64,000 bases of DNA, taken from Plasmopara viticola (taxonomy: Eukaryota > Oomycota > Peronosporomycetes > Peronosporales > Peronosporaceae). The position numbers and the translations under genes were made by a program. Of the stretch, positions 31,209 to 43,507 are shown one piece after another. The DNA lies in the NCBI GenBank assembly GCA_001695595.3, contig MBPM02000095.1:204454-268453 (forward strand). Direction: 5' to 3'. Below the pieces are notes generated by a model. The model saw only the letters and a list, made by a program, of their open reading frames with translations, was not told the origin of the DNA and did not search any database. Position 1 is the first letter of the stretch; every line of letters starts with the position of its first letter.

Positions 31209-34200
31209 CCCACTTGTATATGTAAGGCCGCGGTATATAAAAAACTGGGATAAATGATTTTCTTAATCTCAAATGACCGCGGATTGGAGATTTATGTGTA
31301 GAAAATGCCTCATGAGCCCGATGTGTGTCACACTAGTAAACGAAATTACCATATTCTATGCCTCAAATCACGGGATCTAATGAGCAGCGAAAAAATGCAG
31401 TACAAGGTATTCGAAAAGTTAACACGAAACGATTATGGTTTAACGACCACTGCTTAATGCCTATTATTGCGAGTTACTATCCTAGTTAGTAGTAGCGCAC
31501 GAGTCCTAGTATTGAGGCTTATACAACTTTTCGGGGTCAGGTGGAAAACAATTTGCGACTTGTATTGGCTGTCAGTGCAAAATGGAGGTAAATAAATTCA
31601 CGCCAAATCGAAGCAAATAGCTATAATAGCTCCGCGACATTCGAAACACTTGCAGTCAATTGTACTTGGGTCATTTAGACTAATCTCGCCTCAGAGCATG
31701 CAAATTAGGCTTGCTCGGCTCTGAGAGATTGCGACAGTGCGTGACTGGAGGCTTTCTTTAGCTATAAGAAGACTCTGGTCAAGCATCTACAACAAAAAAT
31801 ATAAGAATAGTCTGTGTCAATAAATGCCATTGCGTTAGGTGCAAGCCAATGGTGCTCGCGGAAATTGCGAGAAACCTAACAGGAAAAGATAAAGAGAACC
31901 ATATGCTTAAGTCGAATTGGCTAGATGTTGTCTTTGTTGTGGATGGAGCTATTGCGGATGACTCTGGCCATCTCGAAGCTCGATAAGAAAGCAATCGAAT
32001 AGGCACTTACGTGCTACATCTCAGCTGATCTGGCATTGATAAGCTAGGACTTAGGCTGGTGCAAGTCTTGCCACGTTACAGTGCATTACCACTGACCAAT
32101 CTACTTAAAAAGGACGTATATCTGTTGGCAATCGACTACCAAAAGATATTTGACTAAGTCAAGGAGTCCGGTCATAGGCACATACCGTGGCTCTTCTGAA
32201 AATTAGACAACTGTCTGGCATTGTCTGTGTTGCATCTAGTTTCGCCATCGGCTTAGTCACTTTATATAATTTGCGCTTGCAATTGGCTAGATTAGGCACA
32301 TCCTTGAGCCTTTGACTTTGAGAAGTAAGCCACTTTGTAATGGTCTCGGCCTTAGCGAATGCATTCAAAGTGAAGCTTTTAATTAATTATGTCAAAAATG
32401 GAAGCTTCAATTACACCAAAGTTGCATTCTTTCGAGCTCATTCGCGCGCATGTGCTTGAGCTCATATTACATAGCTTTTGCGTCCGTTCTCGTGTTCTGC
32501 ACGACTTCAGACGAAAATGCCACTAAAGTATGAATGAGCATGTATCCTAGGGGTCCTTACCGATCGCTCCACACGACAATCAAAATTTACGGGTGCGCTT
32601 TATAGCCATCAAAGCATGATCAATCACTACCAAAACATACAATTAAAAAATCTGACCGCGGTCAGTGGTATGTCATTCTCTCGCACAAGTAATTGAATAT
32701 TTCTGTCGACTAAGTCAAGTGACTAAATCTTATCCATCCTTTTATAGTCTAGAAGCACATTCGTCCAGTGATCGAAGTCTTTGCTGACATGGTGGCCGAA
32801 GTCAGCTTGTACAATACACCACTTGTCATTTGACTATCTGACCCAGGAAGTCAGCTTGAAGTGGAGAGACACACTTTCCCTGATAATTGCACTTTGTGCT
32901 TTGCACGAAAAAAACCTTCGATGGCGTCACACTGTATTTTTAAAAGACCACAGCCGTACCTGAAAGGGCAAATAAATTAACGAAATTTTGAGCTATCAAG
33001 TGGCAATGTCGAAGACGGGACTAATGAGACCACCTACTGGTACTTCTTTATTGAAATCCTGATGGAGATTTCGGACCGAATATCTACTCCATGAACTTAT
33101 TTCTCCTTAGTGTCTTCCAACACTAATTTATCAATTTGTGGGGTTTATTTCGGTTAACTGATCACAACCTCAGCTATGCTTTTGGATTCTCAAGCTTCTG
33201 CAAGGTCTGCCATAGACATTGTGTTCAGCTCGTGTAGAGCATTCACCAAATAAATTGGTTTCAGGCTGATTTTGCTTTCGATCGTACCTGTATCTCTCTT
33301 TTAAAGGGTATATGATCGAGTACTATCGTCGATGTTTTAAACCATACGCATTGGAAGGGCTGCGACGCGGATACCGCTACATCTACTGGACTATTTATGC
33401 CAAACGTGTAGCAAGCGCTGTTCACAGTGAAAGATTTTCATGCCACTTAATGTGCATCAGTTGGTCCGTTTTCAAGATATCTTGTCCCTAAGCTAACTAT
33501 ACCCATCCTGATATTTGGCAAACTCTATTCTTTACGAATGTTGCTCAGTGGACAACATGCCACTACACGTGCATCGAAAGAGCATCGGGTTTAAGATCTT
33601 GACCAAAAGCCAATTACACCATTATCTGCATGCAGTGAGTGCAATTACTTCTCAATAAACAACGCGCCACACCACGTAAAGTAATATGGCTTTGATCATC
33701 CAACCGTGGCTTAATGCCAATCATGCCACCCATGACATGCAGCGACTAATTTGTCTTGCGCGCACAGCTCAGTAATTTGCGCACCCCTCCAATCGCAAAG
33801 GTCCATTACTTCTTTGTCTAAACGTACCGGTGGCATACACCAAATGCTGCTTCCTACGAACATCGCCCGATGGTCAGGACCACTTCACGTTCCAAGGACA
33901 AAAACTGCTCTTGTACTCACCAGTGTTCATATCGATATCCCGTGTTTAACACACTGACTGGATCAATTTAGTGTGCTTGCCATTGGCACTTCTGCACCTT
34001 TACTTTTTAGCAGAGGTGGTTCACGACTAAGCTCAACGCAAAGCGAGTCTTCGATGTTCAATCAATTCATGTTCGTGACGCTCGAAACGTGGCATACCCA
34101 AGCTGTAATAATATCGCTCGTACAAGTCCAAGGCCAACTAGCGTTTGATGCTATTGACATCAAGGAACTTTCGAGCTAGATTTTCCCGGATCCTAATTAC

Positions 34201-36984
34201 CATGACCCTTGGTTCTACCGCTAAGCAAACAGTCACAATGTCACGTCGGTTCAAAGTAGCGAAATTTCATCGACACGTGGTCGTCATATGCTCTCTTCGG
34301 ATGCCCTAAAATCGACAGGAACATCAATGTATTTATTAAAGCCTTTTAGAATCGCCTTAGAACAGCAGCAAACCTGGTTGCAAGGATGCTTCGGATTATA
34401 TAGCAAGGAGCTCTCAAAAACCAAGACCTGTCGAAACCTAATTCTCCCTTGAGGCTTGACAGAGCTTGATACCACATACATTATAAGCGCTGCCACATCC
34501 CGATGGCATTCTAGGCGACTGGCCAATCGTGAAAATCCGATCCCATGTACCTATGCACATAGGTACAGGGGAGACCTCAGCCGTGAACGATGGATTCTAA
34601 TACTGATGAACACCGAGAAAGACGCATATGCTGATCAGCTGCTTGAAGGTCTATACTCCTCATCTACGTAGCCAAGACGTGTGGAAACGAGCCGCTCGAT
34701 GGACACGGCTCTGACAGTCTGTGCCTCTTGAAAGGTAAACTTGGTATATATTGTCCTTTCACCGCCTTCTCCAAAGAAGTCCGGCGTACGTGGAATGCCT
34801 TCATCCGGGCCTAGCTCGTGCACAGTCTTTTGATAAAGATAGCGGCTCCCACTTCTGTGTTACAGACTACCTCAGCTGCCGAGTTGTAGTTCCTGGATGG
34901 TATCCACAAACCAGTCGTACCCTGGTGGATTACATAAGTGTGACCGCGTGCAGTACACATACTTCTGTAATTATAAGACTTGCATCTGCTCACGCTTTCG
35001 GTCGCCAATGATTGGAGTACTGCACATTTGCGTGCTCCTTCAGCAAGCTTAAAAATGGCTAAAGTCATATTTTGCTGAACCGTCCACAACAAAGTGGAAA
35101 TCATATAATATATGGTCTCTCGCATCCAGAGCATGACATATTTTCTTTCTATTCTTCGAAGGTGTGCACATTTACTGTGAGCGCCTTTGGCTAGGTAGGG
35201 TACCCTCGCTAAGAGCTGGTATCATCCACACAGAAGCCTTTGCTGGGTGCTTAAAAAAAGATTCAATATCGCTAGAAAATGTCTTAAAATGCGCATTGAT
35301 TACAAGTGGTCCTTGTGCAACCAAATTGTGCACCCCCTTGCAGTCAAGTAAGACTGTCAGCTTATTCAGCCTCTAAGGTAAGCTAGCAGTATACCGCTCC
35401 ATCCTCACAGAAAATTCGTCAAAAAGACTGAGATAAAAATGGATTACGATTGCTATCGGGTGCAGCAAAGATGTAATGACTGTTTGTTTAAAAGAAAGCG
35501 TGAGCTTAGATATATGACTTTCGCTCTATACTCACAACCAATAAGAGTCACAAATCGATATCTATCGACTCCAAAAATTTATTCTAACTCAGTGACAAGG
35601 CTTTAAATATATGTTTTACCTCCAATCATAAGCTAAATCTTGTATAAAACTATCACAACAGTCGTGTTGGACAAACATCCTAATTTACTACACTACCTAC
35701 TTGCATGCACTAAGATTTGATCATTAGACCATGTATAGCTCATAAGTACTAAGTACTAGCCTTTACCTGTCTTCCAAAATACAACGTGCAATAACATTAC
35801 CAACCACTGTGACCCTCACAGAGTTTGTAGCCCGACCTAGCCCCACTCGCTCATCGACTCGCTAAATGTATTGTGAAGTGCCACCAAAAATACATTTTCA
35901 GTACTTTTGTACAAAGTAATTTCGCGAACATCGTCCATTTCTAAAAAACGCGAGTACCACCAGCACGATTCGCAGCGCCGGCAACGAGCCTCCGCTCATT
36001 TGAGCTGTCAAACAAATATTGCGATTTCTAGTGAATGAAATTTGCGGAAATAACTTTTTGACCTTAAAAGCTGCGTGTGCCTCGTGCTAATTGGCTGTCG
36101 AGACGAAAGCTTCAATTCAATGAGACCAGACGTAGCGTCTCAAACGATTGCATCCGAATCGTCGGACACGAGCTTATACTTTGCTCGCAAACTTAAAATT
36201 TAGCTGCTGTGACCGCATCTTATCTTCATGCGTCTTGTCAAGACTATTCGTTACGAGCTTCGACTAATCAAGCACGAGAGTATTCTTGGTTAGTGGGCAA
36301 GGGCTGCGCGGAACACGCAGAGGGAGCACTGGACGCTTAGGGTACGCATGGGCTTACAGGTCGCGCGGCTACCATGAATATATCTCTTTAGACTTGTTGT
36401 TGAGGCTCGCGGGTCTCGATCGACTATGATCATTTTTCACTTTTTTTAAGCCAACGCGCGATTCGTAATTGTGCTCTACGAGCGACCAAATTATTACCCG
36501 ATGATATAGCGTACGATGCTGTGTGACAGTGTCAGCTTTGCTCGGGTCATAAGGATGTTGCCTGGTGCAGACTCTGACGATGCACTAGGAGCAAAAAATA
36601 AGGTTATCGTACAACCCATTATCTGTGTTTTGGGTGGTTCATGTATGTTTTGCGAGGAATCAGTACAAGCCGCAACGGCGGTGTCGGGCAGCTGAACTTT
36701 TTCATTACTAAGACGACTCTTGATGGAGAAGATTATTACGAAATTACACGGCCTTACTTTACGTCACACTAGCTGGTGGTATTACCATAATGTTGACATA
36801 CGTCTCGCCAATTTTTAGCTATCATGACGGCGATTGGGACTTAAGCAGTATTTCAGCGCGAGCTTTTCAAATTGAGAAGATAACAGGATAGCAGCACATG
36901 GTCTTATGATCAAAGCTAACTGCATAGTAGAAATTGCAACGATAGATAGTAAGTATAGGATACTATTATTTTTTGCCGCGAAAT
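31209..36984. other. Long gene-poor tract of decayed elements
   Basis: No intact gene. Near 32107-32160 the + strand reads DVYLLAIDYQKIFD, weakly like the first catalytic-Asp block of non-LTR (LINE) reverse transcriptases, followed at once by a stop. A perfect 9-bp-arm inverted repeat, GTACCTATGCACATAGGTAC, lies at about 34547-34566. Many short frames exist, none with a domain. AT-rich from 35500 to 35800. Confidence 0.4.
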
Positions 36985-37390
36985 TGTACCACAGTCGCGG
37001 AGGAAGTCGGCCGTTTGGCGAGGCTGAGGCGCGGGCGAGGTAAGGTCGTAGAAGAGGAGGAGAGTTTGTTGCTTATAGCTGATACTAGATGAAGATCTCT
37101 AACGACTTATTTTTTTGCAACAGTCTAATTGGTGGCTCTCAGCCATCCACTGCTACCATCCTAAAAGCAATCATTCTTTTTCATTCCATCTGGCTTCTTT
37201 CGCATATCCTAGATTTTTTATCCAACAAGGTCTTTTGGTAACCACCATTATGGGACATCTGGAACTGTCTTCTGGTCGAAGTCTGTATAATCGTCTATAC
37301 CTATGAAAAGTACTAATGCATATGCATTTTGGAATTGTGTTCATTAATTTGCGTAAAAGTGGATACCGGTAAAACTGCCGTTTCTTCACA
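36985..37390 (-). repeat. 3' LTR of the minus-strand gypsy element
   Basis: Aligns with 42666-43075: both contain ACAGTCGCGG, GTCGTAGAAGAGGA, TTTTTCATTCCATCTGGCTT and AAGTACTAATGCATATG. The outer end is degraded compared with the other LTRs (TTTCTTCACA in place of GGTTACGTCACA). Confidence 0.8.
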
Positions 37391-37699
37391 TGACCTTCAT
37401 TCAAAATGATGCCTACTTTAAAAGATAGGGTTCACCTTCTTGGATATTCCATAGAGGTCGATGAGTCCGGAATTCTGCTTAAGTGATACTTCTTTCTCGT
37501 ATTTACTAAGCCACCAAAGTTTATAATGTAAGCTTTCCTTGTACTTACGATGTTCAGTTACGGCTTCAACGAGGAGTCCCTCGGAGGCATCGACATGAAC
37601 TTAATCATCTTTTGCTGATGCATGGGGTCCTTGCGATACAGCTTCAACAGTAAAGTATGAGACACTGGGTGTAGCTTCAATTTCTTTGATAATCTTAAC

Positions 37700-37891
37700 T
37701 CATACGAATCTCGCGAAACTTTTTCCACGATCGGGAATGGACCAAGGCGCGAGTTCTTTTAATTGAGCAAAATTCTTGTGACGGATATCCAAATACTTGT
37801 CGTTCAAAAGCACCATATCGCCAACTTGGAAGTCTTGGACAAGTCTATTTTTGTCATAATAGTTCTTCATGCGCTCTCGTGCTTCACTCAT
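37700..37891 (-). pseudogene. Gypsy integrase C-terminal segment
   Basis: Reads KNYYDKNRLVQDFQVGDMVL then LNDKYLDIRH, the chromodomain-proximal GDxVLL motif that follows the integrase core in oomycete gypsy elements. The + strand copy has the same motif near 19738-19780 (FQIGDMVLLDGKYLDVRHRK). Confidence 0.7.
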
Positions 37892-38066
37892 CCGGTCGTG
37901 CGCGACCTTGAGTAACGTCTTTTGACGTCGTAGAAGCTTTTGTGTTGATTTTTTCCAATATAGAAATTCCGGATCTGATGCACATTAAAGGAACCTATCC
38001 TAGATCCGCTTCGAACGGTGACATTCCAGCTGCAGAGTGTACGCGTCGACTATAGGCTATCTCAGC

Positions 38067-38589
38067 CTAATGCAAAAAGTCATTCCAATCATTATGTGCT
38101 GGGTTGACAAAAATCTCCAATAAAACGGTTAGTTCTTTCCACTTGTCCATCCATTTGCGGCCTAAAAGCCGAAGCCAAATTGTGTTGCGTTCCCACAGCA
38201 GACACAGTTGCTTGCCATATTTGGTTCTGAAGTTGGTGTCTCGGTCGGACACAATGGTCTTTGGTTTGCCATGGTCCTTCATATACTTTTTTATGAAGTC
38301 TTTTGCAACTTTTGCAGTATCGTTTATTGTCTTCATAGCGATGAACATGGCTTTTTTTGTCAAGCAATCAACAATCACCATGACAGCATTTTATGCCCCT
38401 TTCAATTTCCGGTATAGACACGATGAAGTCCATAGAAATGTCGAGCCATCTGCCTCTTATAATATCATAGGACTGAATTAATCCTGGCGGTTTGTTCTGC
38501 CTAGCGTTATTGCGCTGACACATTTCGCATGTGTTGACATAGCGCTGGATGTACTTTGTCCTTTTTGACCTGTAGTACTTTCGACACAC
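38067..38589 (-). pseudogene. Gypsy integrase zinc finger and catalytic core (frame-broken)
   Basis: Zinc-finger half CEMCQRNNARQNKPPG, then ISMDFIVSIPEIERG, then MVIVDCLTKKAMFIAM (first Asp), IVSDRDTNFRTKYGKQL (second Asp) and, in another frame, FRPQMDGQVERTNR (Glu). Several frames must be combined, so it is inactive. Confidence 0.78.
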
Positions 38590-39094
38590 GGCCAGATACG
38601 TCTTGTGAAATCCTGGGCGGTCTACTGATACAGAATAATGGTATTTATAGATGACGCGATCTTTTTAATCTTCGTCGTCTGGAACATACAGTCGTGGCGT
38701 CTCATCTTTGCCAGTTTGGTTATACAAATTATTACTATGTATTGCGTTCTTTGGCCCATCGTCTCCTTTTTTCAGTTATTTGATGAAGTACTGTAGGTCT
38801 CCATTCCACGCATACATCGTCTTTGCGGATTGGGCAATTGTGACCTTGTTTGTCCCAGTTGTCGCCACGATCTTGTGGTTCTTAGCCACTTTCAGAAGCT
38901 CAACTTGGGCAGAGTACTTGTGAATTTTGGAATGCGTGACAGTGCAACAGCCACGGTGTTAGTTTCACCGAAAACCCCCTTGAACAAAGGCTAAGGTTAA
39001 GCAAGCTTATTAAACTATCGAGCTACTCTGCGATTTGTAGTCTTCTGCATCAGGATCATCTCATACTTTTGTGAGCCGTTTCGACCGTGAATGA

Positions 39095-39277
39095 TCAATC
39101 GAAAAGATGCACACGCCATACTTTTAGCGTATGCATAATTACAAGTAGCTCTTGCTCACACAAAAGGTAGTTTAACTCGGCTGGCTTCATTTTCCGATCA
39201 GTAAAAGAAATTGGGTGCTCTTGCTCTCCCTCCTTTTGAAACAAGACTCTCCCTATCGCAAAATTGGAGGTGTCCAT
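39095..39277 (-). pseudogene. Gypsy RNase H fragment
   Basis: MDTSNFAIGRVLFQKE and HPISFTDRKMKPAELNYLLC match the TDASDFAIGAVL...PIAFxSRKLxPAExNY block of gypsy RNase H; the trailing CEQELLVIMHTLKVWRVHL matches the catalytic-Glu block. Confidence 0.8.
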
Positions 39278-40419
39278 TAGTATGCTAAATGTATTTGAAA
39301 TGTTTGGAAGACTTAAAACGGGTGGAAGAGTCTAGCGACGCTTGAGTTCTTTGAAGCAGTGTAACGGATCGTCAAAGAGCTCATTCGCTTCTCGAGGACG
39401 TTTTGTGTAATACTATCGTGGATGTGGTCCTGTAAATTGCGCGAAGTTCTTGTAAAATCTGGAGACATAGACTATAGGGCCTAAGGAAACACTCAATTTG
39501 CTTCTTTGTCTTGGGAACAGATCATTCTGCGATAATTTTCCTTATGTCGGGGTCCATTCGGACGCCATTTCATCCGACAATGTCTCGTAGGCATAGGATC
39601 TCATCCACGCAAAAATGGCACTTTGACAACTCGATAAAAAGTTGCTGTTCTTCAGACCGTTTGAGTACACGGTCTAAAGCCATTAAGTGATTTGCAACAT
39701 TTTCACTTTGTTTGAAAACGTAGACGTCGTCGAAAGAGATTCCTTAAGTCTCGAGAAACTTCCTGCAAAAGCCGATTAAACGTACCCAGAGTTCCACTCA
39801 GTTTCATAAGAGTAACTAGATTTCCAAATAGACCATCTGGGGTCGAAAAAGCGGAAAACGGGATATTTGATTCACGCAAGTAGGCCCGCTCACAAAATCC
39901 AGTGACTCTCGGACATGGCGACATTGGTATTGCCGGCAAGATCGTCGCTAGTTTTAGCTGACAGTAATCGTGCACACTTCGCCAGCCTACCGGCTTTTTG
40001 ACACAGAACGTCGGTGTCGAAAAGGCAGAGGTACTTGGTCAAATGATGCCTGCTTAAACCTTCTCTTTAGTCCATTCTTGGATTGTCTTGCGCTGTTCAG
40101 GATCCTGGCGCCATTGCTTGACGGATTTCGGTTTGGTACCGGGCTTGAGCAAAGTGCCGTGCTCAATTCCTTCCGGTACTGGAGGTGTCTCGCTTCGAAG
40201 CTTCGAGCCTGTGTTTGCATACTTGCATAGCGTTTCATACGCCGGATGCTTCTTAAGCAGTCCCCGTCCTTGATATTTGAAGCGCTCAGTTTTTTTGGAA
40301 ATATAAGGGCTGACGACAAAGTCAGCTTTAATATATATATGTCATAACGCAACATTCTCATAATTTGGTGAGAAGAAATTAGCTGCGTCATTCCTTGACG
40401 ACCATGGAGGCCTTGTTGT

Positions 40420-40635
40420 AATGCCTGTTCATGAAAATAAGGATGTTATCATTGACATGATGTGGCTGCATGATCAAAATCCAGACATCGACTAGACTGC
40501 AGAAAGCATGTCTCCTCGTTTGCGGATTTCGGCTAAAATCGCATAATCAACTTTCGTCCAAATCGACTACTGGACAACGAAAGGCTCGAACAAACCAGGA
40601 CCGCGAGAGTAATGTTTAATATTGCTTTGAAACGT
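40420..40635 (+). other. Inverted ~210-bp segment inside the minus-strand gypsy element
   Basis: The whole element reads on the minus strand, but here the + strand reads VHENKDVIIDMMWLHDQNPD, the protease end that in the collinear copy (17400-17460) reads IPENNDSISGMMWHCEQNPD. The + strand also carries CGACTACTGGACAACGAAAG, matching GGACTGCTGGAAAACGCAAG at 17540. Minus-strand homology resumes on both sides (VTKGEIMQVDL to the right, QGLHGRQGMTQLISS to the left). Confidence 0.7.
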
Positions 40636-41461
40636 TCCCGTTGTGATAAAAAATCAAGTATTTGCAAGCTCATGTGCACCGTTCGTCGGAGGCGGTGAAC
40701 AGCATGGTCGTAACCAAGGTCGACTTGCATGATCTCACCCTTGGTCACTTCGATCTAAGGTCGCTTCACTAAGTTCTCGGATACGCTGTTAGGACTACAT
40801 CCATTGTCGATTAAGACAGTGACGGGTTTCTCTTGACCAACGTCTTTGAAGCTTGAGCTTTAGCCTCGAGGATAGCATATTATAGTGCACCTCTAGAATA
40901 ACGATTCGCTTCCTTACATTTAAGAGCGGTACATTGCGGCGATATGTGGTCAAAGCCACAATTGTTACATGTCACCAATCGTTTCAGTTGTCGTTCTTGT
41001 CCTCAAAACGCGTTTGGTCCTGAGGTTGTGACTTTTTGCACGATAGCCTGATTCTAAGACACCGTTTTGAACGACTTGGCCGATATACGCTTTGACCTGC
41101 CCGAGTAATGGGCAAACTCGAAATTAAAGGCAACTTCAATGGCCTCCTAGAGAGCACTGGAATTCTCGTTTTTGATCTTCTTTGCTGTATCTTTCCGTAA
41201 TCCATTTTGAGAAAAAGACACTTTTCCTACTCAATGATTTCCAATTCAGTTTGATACATCAAGTTTTGGAAATTAGAGACATATTCCTGGATAGATTTCC
41301 TTTGTTTTTAGGTAAAACATCCGATCACGAAGATCATACTCGAAATCCTTAGGTCTGAAGCGTGTGCGCAATTGAGTTTTAAGCAACGCCCATGTTTTGT
41401 GCACATTCATGCGCTCGCAGTCGACGATAAAAACACGCTATCGATTAAGTACAGATTTGCC

Positions 41462-41965
41462 TTAATTACTTGAGATAAGCGTCACAAAGGCGGCCGACTC
41501 TGTTGTCATCAAGTGGCGCTTACTTTTCCGTTGCAAATATCCATAGTTCAATATCTTCGCCAAACCGCCCTTCATAAACAGGAGTGTCTTTTTTCTTTTG
41601 CTTGCCCTTGATGCAACGAAAAACTCGAAGCGCCCATTAGCCTGTTGCATTTGGGCTTGCATCCGATCTTGATTTTGCTGTTGCTGCTGAGTGAGATACA
41701 ACAGTAGTTGCTGCATGGACAGTGTATCCTGTTCTGTCGCTACAGAGGGTGCTACCTTAGGCTGAGCGGTTGATTTCGCTTGGCCATTGGCACCTGCCGC
41801 ATCTTGCGGAGTCGGCGCTTGCGATCTTGAGTGCGAAGTTGGCCGCAAAATTTCGTTATCGTCGGAAGCACAGTTCAGCTCTGTTGACGAGGTTTTGGGT
41901 TTGGATGAGCGCTCAGCCGTACGGCCTCTTTGTTGGACATACTTGCTGGACTTCTCAGCGCTCAT
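41462..41965 (-). pseudogene. Gypsy gag N-terminal region
   Basis: Starts MSAEKSSKYVQQRGRTAERS and contains MQQLLLYLTQQQQQNQDRMQ. It matches the gag of the + strand copy near 16090-16370. The frame breaks before the nucleocapsid part (41205-40984). Confidence 0.75.
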
Positions 41966-42665
41966 TGGATAATCTACAAGACCTTAAGAACTCAGGAATA
42001 AAACAAAGCTGATTACATTTTGTTTTACTGTCTACAGTTTTCGTACAAAAGGATAGAGTGGTCTCATGAACCTTCCAAAAGCTCTTAGGTTTGCTGAATA
42101 CGGCGCCTTAGGTTTTTAGTGATGTCGTGCACTAAAATCCTGGCGCCTGAGTCCTTTCAACCCGGGATTTCGTATCGGATAAGTTGGACAAGCTTCAGCT
42201 GCTTCACCTTCGATAAGCACAAGTCTTTTCCCAGCTTGTCGAGCTTTTTGTTACGACTTGTTAAAAGCTCTGTGGTTTTGATGAACGATTTGTCGACTCA
42301 CGAGTATTTCGTAGTTGCTACAACGAAGCCAAACGAAACAGCTCAATTGTATCGAATGTAGATCAAGCAAAGCCAAGTGGATAACTTACCTGGAAGTTAT
42401 TCTTTGTGTTTCCAGAAGCGGAACCGGATTCAGCTTAATGCAAAAGCACAGAACCACCGACAAATGAAGGAGTTCCATATGTATGTACCACACAAGCGTG
42501 TAATCACACTAATCAGCCACTGAACGTTAAGTTCGTGCTGTAAGACAACCCTTTGTAACCGAGTACTTCGCACTATGTAATATTTACAGGATGACTCGCT
42601 TCTCACTATGTGACCACGAGCACCCTTGCCTTGAACTTTTGAAGTTGACTTGAGAAGTGCTACAA

Positions 42666-43075
42666 TGTAAAACAGTCGCGGAGGGAGCTGATTGAAGTCG
42701 ACCGTCGGACGAGGCAGAGGCGCGGGCGCAGTGAAGTCGTAGAAGAGGAAGAGTGTTTGTTGCTTAAAGCAAATTGAGAAGTGAAACAAGAGAAGGAGAT
42801 CTTACGAACTATTTTCTTGCTACAGCCGAATCAATAGCTCTCAGTCATTCACTGCTACTATCCTAAAAGCTATCATTTTTTTTTCATTCCATCTGGCTTC
42901 TTACACATCCTAGATTACTTTTATCCAATAACGTCTCTTAGTTACTAATGATTATGCGACATCTGGAAGACGTAAGCCGCATAATCGCCGATACCTATGA
43001 GAAAGTACTAATGCATATGTATTCCGGGAATGTGTTCTTGCCGGTAAAAATGCCGGTGACGACGGTTACGTCACA
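42666..43075 (-). repeat. 5' LTR of the minus-strand gypsy element
   Basis: Read on the minus strand it starts TGTGACGTAACCGTCGTCAC and ends TGTTTTACA, i.e. TG...CA. Immediately downstream (minus strand) lies about 700 bp of leader before gag. Confidence 0.82.
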
Positions 43076-43507
43076 AAAAGATTTTTTTGTCGATAGCCCT
43101 TAATAAACTTTTGGTCGTAAGACTAAGACTATCGACCCGTAAATGTAGAGCGAAGGTGATTTCCCCAATTTCGCATTTTCTTTAAGCTAATGGCTAACTG
43201 CACGTGTGAAACTCCGCTTTCTTACCGTTTTTCAATTACGTTGGCATCACAAAAATGAGAAGGTAAATGCGGAATCTTAAAAGATACACATGATTGGTGT
43301 TTCATAAGGGGTCGGGTAACATCTCTTGCACGCTGTTGGCTGCATGTCGAGATCAGAATCAATGTTACCTGACAAGGGATGTAGGTTAACTGCCACGAGC
43401 ACAACATTGTGTAAGTACAATATACACATTGTGTCGCATACACAGAATTTGAATATGGATCAGAAAATTAAGTTAATTATTAGAGCTATCTGTAGCGTAC
43501 ATTGATT

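Larger units (their letters stand above)
36985..43075 (-). mobile_element. Ty3/gypsy retrotransposon with both LTRs, minus strand, degraded
   Basis: 5' LTR at 42666-43075 and 3' LTR at 36985-37390, coding on the minus strand: leader, gag (41965-41462 and 41205-40984), protease/RT region (about 40750-39600), RNase H (39277-39095), integrase zinc finger and core (38589-38067), integrase C-terminal tail (37891-37700). Many stops and frameshifts, so it cannot move on its own. Flanking 5-bp sequences do not match (GAAAT on the left, AAAAG on the right), so no target-site duplication survives. A ~210-bp internal segment is inverted (see 40420-40635). Confidence 0.88.

Noticed and set aside
34547..34566. 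Palindrome GTACCTATGCACATAGGTAC as a regulatory site
   Set aside because: Isolated short palindrome in non-coding debris; expected occasionally by chance in 64 kb.
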